From: Bacillota bacterium
Lineage (GTDB): Bacteria; Bacillota; Clostridia; Lachnospirales; Lachnospiraceae
DNA: 10,793 bases
Reading direction: 5' to 3'
Assembly (NCBI GenBank): GCA_023424995.1
Contig: JAFADH010000255.1
Coordinates: 1 to 10,793, forward strand
A program made the position numbers and the translations under genes. Position 1 is the first letter of the stretch, and each line of letters starts with the position of its first letter. The notes below the pieces were generated by a model that saw nothing but the letters and a program-made list of their open reading frames with translations, searched no databases and was not told the origin of the DNA. This document shows positions 6,655-10,793 of the stretch, piece after piece.

Positions 6655-7749
6655 TTAATTTCCTGTATCGATCCGATGTTTTCTATACAAAATAACAGCG
6701 AATAAGAATCCCGCAATAAACCCTCCCACATGAGCTGCCTGATCAATCCTTGAATTCGCGGCCCCGTTATAAAGGCTCAGGACAACAAACCACAGCATCT
6801 GCCGGGTGCTTATCTCACGAAGACGTCCTCTGTTGATAATGACGATGAACAAAACCGCCCCTACAACTCCGAAGATCGCTCCCGAGGCGCCAATTGATAT
6901 GGTTGTATTATAGAAGGATATCTCTGCATATTCTTTCCACATATTATAACCGATGGAGGATATCCCTGCAACAATCCCCGACGCAAAATAAACAAAAAGA
7001 TACCGCAGGCGCCCGATAATCCGCTCCAGATTCCCGCCTACAAACAGGAGGACCAGCATATTATTCACCAGATGGCTCCAGTCTCCATGCATAAAAATCG
7101 ATGTGAGGATACGGTAATACTCCTTCTCATCCATCACATAGTACCAGGATAAGGCACCCTTTGCAAGCATGGCATCCGGTCCGCCGAAAAGCGAAGTATA
7201 ATGTGATACCAGATACGCAACGATATTAACTGCAATAATCCCCATGGTGACCGGTGTCAGCAGATACCGGTAGGTAGCTCTGAGTGAAGGCTGTACAGGC
7301 TGCCGGTAACTGTCCTGACTGCCATATTCCCGATTCTGTAAAAGCTGTTCCTCCGTCAGAAGCTGCTCCAGCAGCCTCTGAATATCTGCATATTCCGTAT
7401 TGTGCATCTCATATATCATAAGGCGGTTGGCCCTTACATCCACAATCCAGTGACTGTCCTCCTTCCTCTCGGTTGCAAGACGTCTCACGCCCTCAGGATT
7501 CGCCGTTATAATCAGGCTCAGCAGTTTCACATTATGTGGATATGACCCTTTAAAATTTGCCTTTATCTGCTCCAGTATATGTTCATACTGTTCTGCCGAT
7601 AGTTCATTCCCCTGAAGCGCTCTTATGACGGATATGACCTGATACTCGTTATCCAGAGTGCGGTGGAACAGGTAGATGCCCTCTGTATTGGAATTGAGTC
7701 TTTGATATCCGGTATTCAGTAAACTGATATTTAATCTGTCTTCCAGCAT
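6655..7749 (-). CDS. rhomboid family intramembrane serine protease
   Basis: Rhomboids cut transmembrane substrates within the membrane. This 364-residue protein has about 155 soluble, mostly alpha-helical residues first, then a six-helix rhomboid core beginning near residue 161. The nucleophile is Ser289 in GASG (287-290), and the general base is His340 in AAHVGGF. The oxyanion-side motif is HLVNNM (His226, Asn230) in the helix after FMHGDWS. The GxxxG-like AGFLF sits in the last helix. All catalytic residues are present, so it should be active. The function of the soluble N-terminal region is unknown. A GAAGGA ribosome binding site is about 9 nt before the ATG. The start is only 16 nt after the glpK stop, so the two are very likely co-transcribed. 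The substrate cannot be told from the sequence. Confidence 0.93.
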   Translation of the reverse strand: MLEDRLNISLLNTGYQRLNSNTEGIYLFHRTLDNEYQVISVIRALQGNELSAEQYEHILEQIKANFKGSYPHNVKLLSLIITANPEGVRRLATERKEDSHWIVDVRANRLMIYEMHNTEYADIQRLLEQLLTEEQLLQNREYGSQDSYRQPVQPSLRATYRYLLTPVTMGIIAVNIVAYLVSHYTSLFGGPDAMLAKGALSWYYVMDEKEYYRILTSIFMHGDWSHLVNNMLVLLFVGGNLERIIGRLRYLFVYFASGIVAGISSIGYNMWKEYAEISFYNTTISIGASGAIFGVVGAVLFIVIINRGRLREISTRQMLWFVVLSLYNGAANSRIDQAAHVGGFIAGFLFAVILYRKHRIDTGN

Positions 7750-7765
7750 TATTTATTATCCTTCT

Positions 7766-9256
7766 TTATTCTTCCCATGCAAAGGAACGCCTGACCGCCT
7801 TCTTCCAGCCCACAATCAGCTGTTCTCTCTTATTCTCTTCCATACCCGGCTGAAAGGTCTCTGCAAGTGCCCAGTTATCACGAATCTCCTCCTGATCCTT
7901 CCAGAAGCCGACTGCAAGGCCTGCCAGATAAGCCGCCCCAAGTGCGGTAGTCTCAACACATCTGGGTTTATACACCGGTGTATTCAGAATATCTGCCTGG
8001 AATTGCATCAGGAAACGGTTCGAACAGGCACCCCCATCCACTTTAAGCGATGGCAGGCGTATACCCGTATCCTCTTCCATTGCCTTCAAAACTTCATAGG
8101 TCTGATATGCGATGGATTCCAAAGTGGCTCTGATAATATGATCCCTGTTACATCCCCGGGTAATACCTACGATGGTGCCGCGTGCATATTGATCCCAGTA
8201 AGGAGCGCCAAGACCGGTAAAAGCCGGTACCACATAGACTCCGTTCGTATCCTCTACCTGCCTGGCGTACTTCTCGCTCTCTGCTGCCGTACGGATCAAC
8301 TGAAGCTCATCCCTGAGCCACTGAATAGCCGCACCCGCCACGAACACACTACCTTCCAGAGCATAATGAACCTCTGTACCTGTACTTGCCGCAATCGTAG
8401 TAAGCAGCCCGTGCCTGGAGGAGATTGCTTCCTTCCCGGTATTCATCAGCAGGAAGCAGCCGGTGCCGTACGTATTCTTAACCTCGCCCTTTGTAAAACA
8501 GCACTGTCCGAATAATGCTGCCTGCTGATCCCCTGCGGCTCCGGCGATCGGCAGCTCTTCACCGAACAGACTCCGGTCGGAATATCCGTAGATACTGCTG
8601 GAGGGCATCACCCTCGGCAGCATCTGTACCGGGATATCAAGCTCGGTCAGCAGCTTCTCATCCCAGGCAAGCTTCCTGATATCAAACAGCATGGTTCGGG
8701 AAGCATTGGAATAATCCGTAACAAAGGTCCTGCCCTTGGTGAGATTCCAGATAATCCACGTATCCACAGTACCGAACAGCAGCTCTCCGGCTTCCGCCGC
8801 CTCTCTTGCACCCGGTACATTATCCAGAATCCATTTGACCTTGGTTCCTGAGAAATAAGCATCCGGCACGAGTCCTGTTGCAGCTTTAATATAATCCTCC
8901 AGCCCTCTGGCTTTCAGATCGTCGATCATCTCCGAAGTTCTCCGGCATTGCCATACAATAGCATTATATACCGGATGTCCTGTCTTCTTATTCCATACGA
9001 TGGTAGTTTCCCTTTGATTGGTAATGCCGATAGCGGCTATCTCTTCTGCGCCGACACCAATCTTTGCCATAGCCTCGGAAGCAACGGAAACCAACGTTGA
9101 CCAGATCTCCATGGGATCATGCTCCACCCAGCCAGGCTTTGGATAGATTTGTGTGAATTCCTTCTGGGCAATCCCTTTCATCTTCCCCTGATTGTCAAAT
9201 ATGATGCATCTTGAACTGGTGGTCCCTTGATCAAGAGCCATAATATATTGTTTCAT
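7766..9256 (-). CDS. glpK: glycerol kinase
   Basis: GlpK phosphorylates glycerol with ATP to sn-glycerol 3-phosphate, feeding glycolysis and phospholipid synthesis. The 496-residue FGGY-family protein has the N-terminal ATP/phosphate loop DQGTTSSR (9-16), glycerol-binding Arg82-Glu83 (NQRETT) and Tyr134. The catalytic base is Asp243 in AGDQQAALFGQ, followed by NTYGTGCF (261-268) and the C-terminal signature VDGGACSNRFLMQF (406-419). The length is normal. In enterococci a His in a YHFYG segment just before the AGDQQ motif is phosphorylated by the PTS to activate the enzyme; the matching segment here is RSLFG (228-232), with Ser in its place, so that control is probably absent. GAGG lies 8 nt before the ATG. 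No glpF or glpD lies in the window. The 82-nt gap upstream shows no convincing promoter, so transcription may come from the small membrane gene. Confidence 0.96.
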   Translation of the reverse strand: MKQYIMALDQGTTSSRCIIFDNQGKMKGIAQKEFTQIYPKPGWVEHDPMEIWSTLVSVASEAMAKIGVGAEEIAAIGITNQRETTIVWNKKTGHPVYNAIVWQCRRTSEMIDDLKARGLEDYIKAATGLVPDAYFSGTKVKWILDNVPGAREAAEAGELLFGTVDTWIIWNLTKGRTFVTDYSNASRTMLFDIRKLAWDEKLLTELDIPVQMLPRVMPSSSIYGYSDRSLFGEELPIAGAAGDQQAALFGQCCFTKGEVKNTYGTGCFLLMNTGKEAISSRHGLLTTIAASTGTEVHYALEGSVFVAGAAIQWLRDELQLIRTAAESEKYARQVEDTNGVYVVPAFTGLGAPYWDQYARGTIVGITRGCNRDHIIRATLESIAYQTYEVLKAMEEDTGIRLPSLKVDGGACSNRFLMQFQADILNTPVYKPRCVETTALGAAYLAGLAVGFWKDQEEIRDNWALAETFQPGMEENKREQLIVGWKKAVRRSFAWEE

Positions 9257-9338
9257 ATACAGGTCCTCTTTCCATACAAAAGATAATTAAGCTGATATTT
9301 CCGGCATATGTATTACTTTAATATCACCTTCTGATTTA

Positions 9339-9599
9339 TTACCCCACCAGCGCCGTTACTATGATAAAGATCGCTTCCAATGCAAGGAGTACGTCGACAA
9401 ATAATAATATCCCCAGGAAGAATTTCACACTGAACTTATCACTCTGATTTAGCTTAAGCTTCATGATCATATTGTAGACCAGCACGCCGGAAAATAATAA
9501 AAGTGCGATGCCTCTAATAATTGGATTATTAATAAGACAAGCTGTCACCAGCAATAGAACAAGAATAATTGCATACAAATAATCGAAACGCCTTTTCAA
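9339..9599 (-). CDS. small three-helix membrane protein of unknown function (TTG start)
   Basis: I do not recognise this 86-residue protein as a named family. It has three hydrophobic segments, at about 7-24, 26-45 and 59-85, joined by the charged loop KLKLNQSDKFSVKF. A short basic N-terminus (MKRRF) suggests that end faces the cytoplasm. The start codon is TTG (9599-9597), supported by GGAGG 7 nt upstream and a good promoter before it; no in-frame ATG precedes the first helix. The stop is 82 nt before glpK on the same strand, so it may lead the glpK-rhomboid transcript. Codon use and spacing look like a real gene rather than chance. Confidence 0.72.
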   Translation of the reverse strand: MKRRFDYLYAIILVLLLVTACLINNPIIRGIALLLFSGVLVYNMIMKLKLNQSDKFSVKFFLGILLFVDVLLALEAIFIIVTALVG

Positions 9600-9606
9600 A
9601 CGGATA

Positions 9607-9611
9607 CCTCC
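9607..9611 (-). promoter_or_regulatory. ribosome binding site supporting the TTG start
   Basis: GGAGG on the minus strand lies 7 nt before the TTG at 9599. No ATG lies at a suitable distance, so this site decides the start of the small membrane protein. Confidence 0.75.
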
Positions 9612-9641
9612 AATAACATCATTAAGTAGTCTATTACCTTT

Positions 9642-9670
9642 ATTTTACCCTCTCGTTCCAATATTTACAA
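9642..9670 (-). promoter_or_regulatory. sigma-A-type promoter of the small membrane gene / glpK transcript
   Basis: On the minus strand TTGTAA (9670-9665) and TAAAAT (9647-9642) are 17 bases apart, giving a leader of about 35 nt before the TTG start. It is the best promoter seen for the genes that follow toward position 5548. Confidence 0.6.
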
Positions 9671-9728
9671 GGATTTTGTTATGAGGTAGTATCTCTGAGG
9701 CGGGATCTCTGTATTCATATTCAAAGAA

Positions 9729-9775
9729 CAAAAAAACAACCTCTACTTGCCTGCTCTTGCCAGTTCATAGAGGTT
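9729..9775 (-). terminator. intrinsic terminator of the Rpn-family gene
   Basis: On the minus strand AACCTCTA (9775-9768) pairs perfectly with TAGAGGTT (9745-9738). A G and a run of seven T (9736-9730) follow. It begins 7 bases after the stop codon at 9783 and separates this gene from the glpK group. Confidence 0.85.
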
Positions 9776-9782
9776 ATCATTG

Positions 9783-10673
9783 CTATATGGAATATTCCTT
9801 ATATAATTTCTTACGAAGCTCAGGATATTGTATGGCTTGCTGCAGGTCCTCCAACCTGTTATCCTGCAATAAATGTTCGGCAAGCTTGGCAAATCGTTCC
9901 TCTCCTGCTTTAAAACCCTGATTTCTTTGATAGCGCTGCGAACTTATCATATTCCTCCTGGCATCCTCCAGGGCTTCATAATAACGCATCTCATTTTCAC
10001 TGAGAGCCGCCTTTTTTGTTCTTTCTTCTGCTACCTTGATTGCTTCATCCATTTTAATCAACTCCTCTAATTCCTCTTTTTCCAAGTTACGATCAAAATA
10101 CTTTAACCAACGGTGCAAGGGATTATGTATATCATACCTCTCATTTTTATAAAACTTCTTAAGCTCAAGAAAATGTATCTCCTGGTCTTCACTCAGCACC
10201 TCTTCCGGATGCTGGTCTATCCTGAAATGACTGCTGATGTGATACTCTGTATAAGGTAAATAGTTGAAATTAAGGATGTTGATGGAGATAACCTTACCCA
10301 GCCTGCTGTAATCATCACCCTGGCCAATCCCTGATATATATATTCTTCCGTTATAGTATTGGCTTCGGTTGATTATATTGTCTTCATTTAATAATTGTAC
10401 TTCAATATTGACCTGTGTTCCGTCCGGTAATTTAGCTCTGACGTCCAGCCTGCTGAATTTTCCCTCCGGTGTCTCTTTCGGCAGTTCCAAATTTTCTATG
10501 ATTTCTACTTCAGTTAATTTTATTTTTAGTACTGCATTCAGGAAGGAGATAAGACAAACCTTACATTCCTCAGTCCCCATATATTGTTTGAACAAATAGT
10601 CATTCAGAGGATTCAGCCGTACTTCTCTTCTTTTCAACACATAATTATCGGTTGTTTCTTCTTTTAACAGCAT
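9783..10673 (-). CDS. Rpn family recombination-promoting nuclease / PD-(D/E)XK transposase-like protein
   Basis: This protein has 296 residues. Its first 200 fit the PD-(D/E)XK nuclease family known as Rpn or 'putative transposase' (PDDEXK_2 type): LNPLNDYLFK (20-29), then the active-site core with Asp77 in SRLDV and Glu91-Val-Gln93 after the DGTQVNI strand, and the helix NRSQYYNGRIY (102-112). The C-terminal third is charged and helical and ends in a short repeat-like helix pair. E. coli RpnA-type proteins are DNA endonucleases that raise RecA-independent recombination; these genes are common in multiple copies in Clostridia and vary between strains. The start at 10673 is preferred because AAAGGAG lies 6 nt upstream. 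A GTG at 10697 in the same frame has only a weak AGGA site and would add eight residues. The gene has its own promoter and terminator. Confidence 0.88.
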   Translation of the reverse strand: MLLKEETTDNYVLKRREVRLNPLNDYLFKQYMGTEECKVCLISFLNAVLKIKLTEVEIIENLELPKETPEGKFSRLDVRAKLPDGTQVNIEVQLLNEDNIINRSQYYNGRIYISGIGQGDDYSRLGKVISINILNFNYLPYTEYHISSHFRIDQHPEEVLSEDQEIHFLELKKFYKNERYDIHNPLHRWLKYFDRNLEKEELEELIKMDEAIKVAEERTKKAALSENEMRYYEALEDARRNMISSQRYQRNQGFKAGEERFAKLAEHLLQDNRLEDLQQAIQYPELRKKLYKEYSI

Positions 10674-10679
10674 ATCCGG

Positions 10680-10685
10680 CTCCTT
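10680..10685 (-). promoter_or_regulatory. ribosome binding site deciding the Rpn-family start
   Basis: AAGGAG on the minus strand lies 6 nt before the ATG at 10673. It lies inside the frame extended from the GTG at 10697, which favours the shorter protein. Confidence 0.65.
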
Positions 10686-10714
10686 TGCTTCATTCACAAA
10701 GAAATCCTATTTAA

Positions 10715-10743
10715 ATTATAACAAATACTTATATTTGTTTCAA
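10715..10743 (-). promoter_or_regulatory. strong sigma-A-type promoter of the Rpn-family gene
   Basis: On the minus strand TTGAAA (10743-10738) and a consensus TATAAT (10720-10715) are separated by exactly 17 bases. The leader would be about 35 nt to the ATG at 10673. Confidence 0.75.
10720..10739. repeat. palindrome filling the promoter spacer, candidate operator
   Basis: AACAAATA (10720-10727) and TATTTGTT (10732-10739) are perfect inverted copies around CTTA. The 20-bp element spans the spacer and touches both the -35 and -10 boxes of the Rpn-family promoter, the position where a dimeric repressor would block RNA polymerase. No regulator gene is seen nearby. Confidence 0.45.
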
Positions 10744-10793
10744 TATAATAACTTAGGACTTGTCAATGAATGATATTATTTACCTGCAGTATC

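Noticed and set aside
8003..8515. 170-codon open frame on the plus strand
   Set aside because: It lies wholly antisense to glpK, shows no recognisable domain and no good ribosome binding site. It is a by-product of glpK codon composition.
9783..10673. Calling the Rpn-family gene an insertion sequence
   Set aside because: No terminal inverted repeats or target duplications are seen, and the gene has its own promoter and terminator. The family name 'transposase' reflects homology, not a visible mobile element.

Overview
The window looks like a stretch of a low-to-mid-GC Gram-positive anaerobe of the class Clostridia, most likely a Lachnospiraceae-type genome (Lachnoclostridium or Anaerocolumna kind). 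This is an inference from the MurG sequence type, the TSCPD small protein, an Rpn-family PD-(D/E)XK protein, a CotH lipoprotein, strong GGAGG ribosome binding sites and a housekeeping-like gene order. No phage, conjugative or CRISPR module is visible. Ten protein genes are supported, and there are no tRNA or rRNA genes.

Layout. Positions 1-182 hold no gene but a dense cluster of hairpins that no coding feature explains. It may be a structured RNA or the end of a small IS200/IS605-type element. Positions 183-2264 (minus) encode a secreted lipoprotein with a chitobiase-like beta domain and a CotH kinase-like domain. Divergent from it is a probable two-gene operon (plus): a TSCPD-domain small protein (2488-2739) and murG (2765-3829), which makes lipid II. 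A 277-bp convergent gap with a long stem-loop separates murG from a HIT-family nucleotide-binding protein (4107-4520, minus). Then comes a small soluble orphan histidine kinase (4801-5553, plus), whose last codons overlap tail-to-tail with a flavodoxin-like/SCP2 fusion protein (5548-6546, minus).

Positions 5548-9599 are all on the minus strand. Read in transcription order they are a three-helix small membrane protein with a TTG start (9599-9339), glycerol kinase glpK (9256-7766), a rhomboid protease with a large soluble N-terminal region (7749-6655) and the flavodoxin/SCP2 protein. A good sigma-A promoter precedes the small membrane gene. glpK and the rhomboid gene are 16 nt apart, so they are almost certainly co-transcribed. 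The right end carries an Rpn/PD-(D/E)XK family gene (10673-9783, minus) that forms its own transcription unit, with a near-perfect promoter and an intrinsic terminator. An inverted repeat fills the spacer of that promoter.

Most of the window is ordinary core genome. The points most worth a second look are the hairpin cluster at 30-177, the operator-like palindrome in the Rpn promoter, the 9-bp inverted repeat in the cotH/TSCPD divergent promoter region, the loss in GlpK of the histidine that the PTS phosphorylates in some Firmicutes, the sensorless orphan kinase, and the glpK-rhomboid pairing. I do not see a clear new multi-gene system here.
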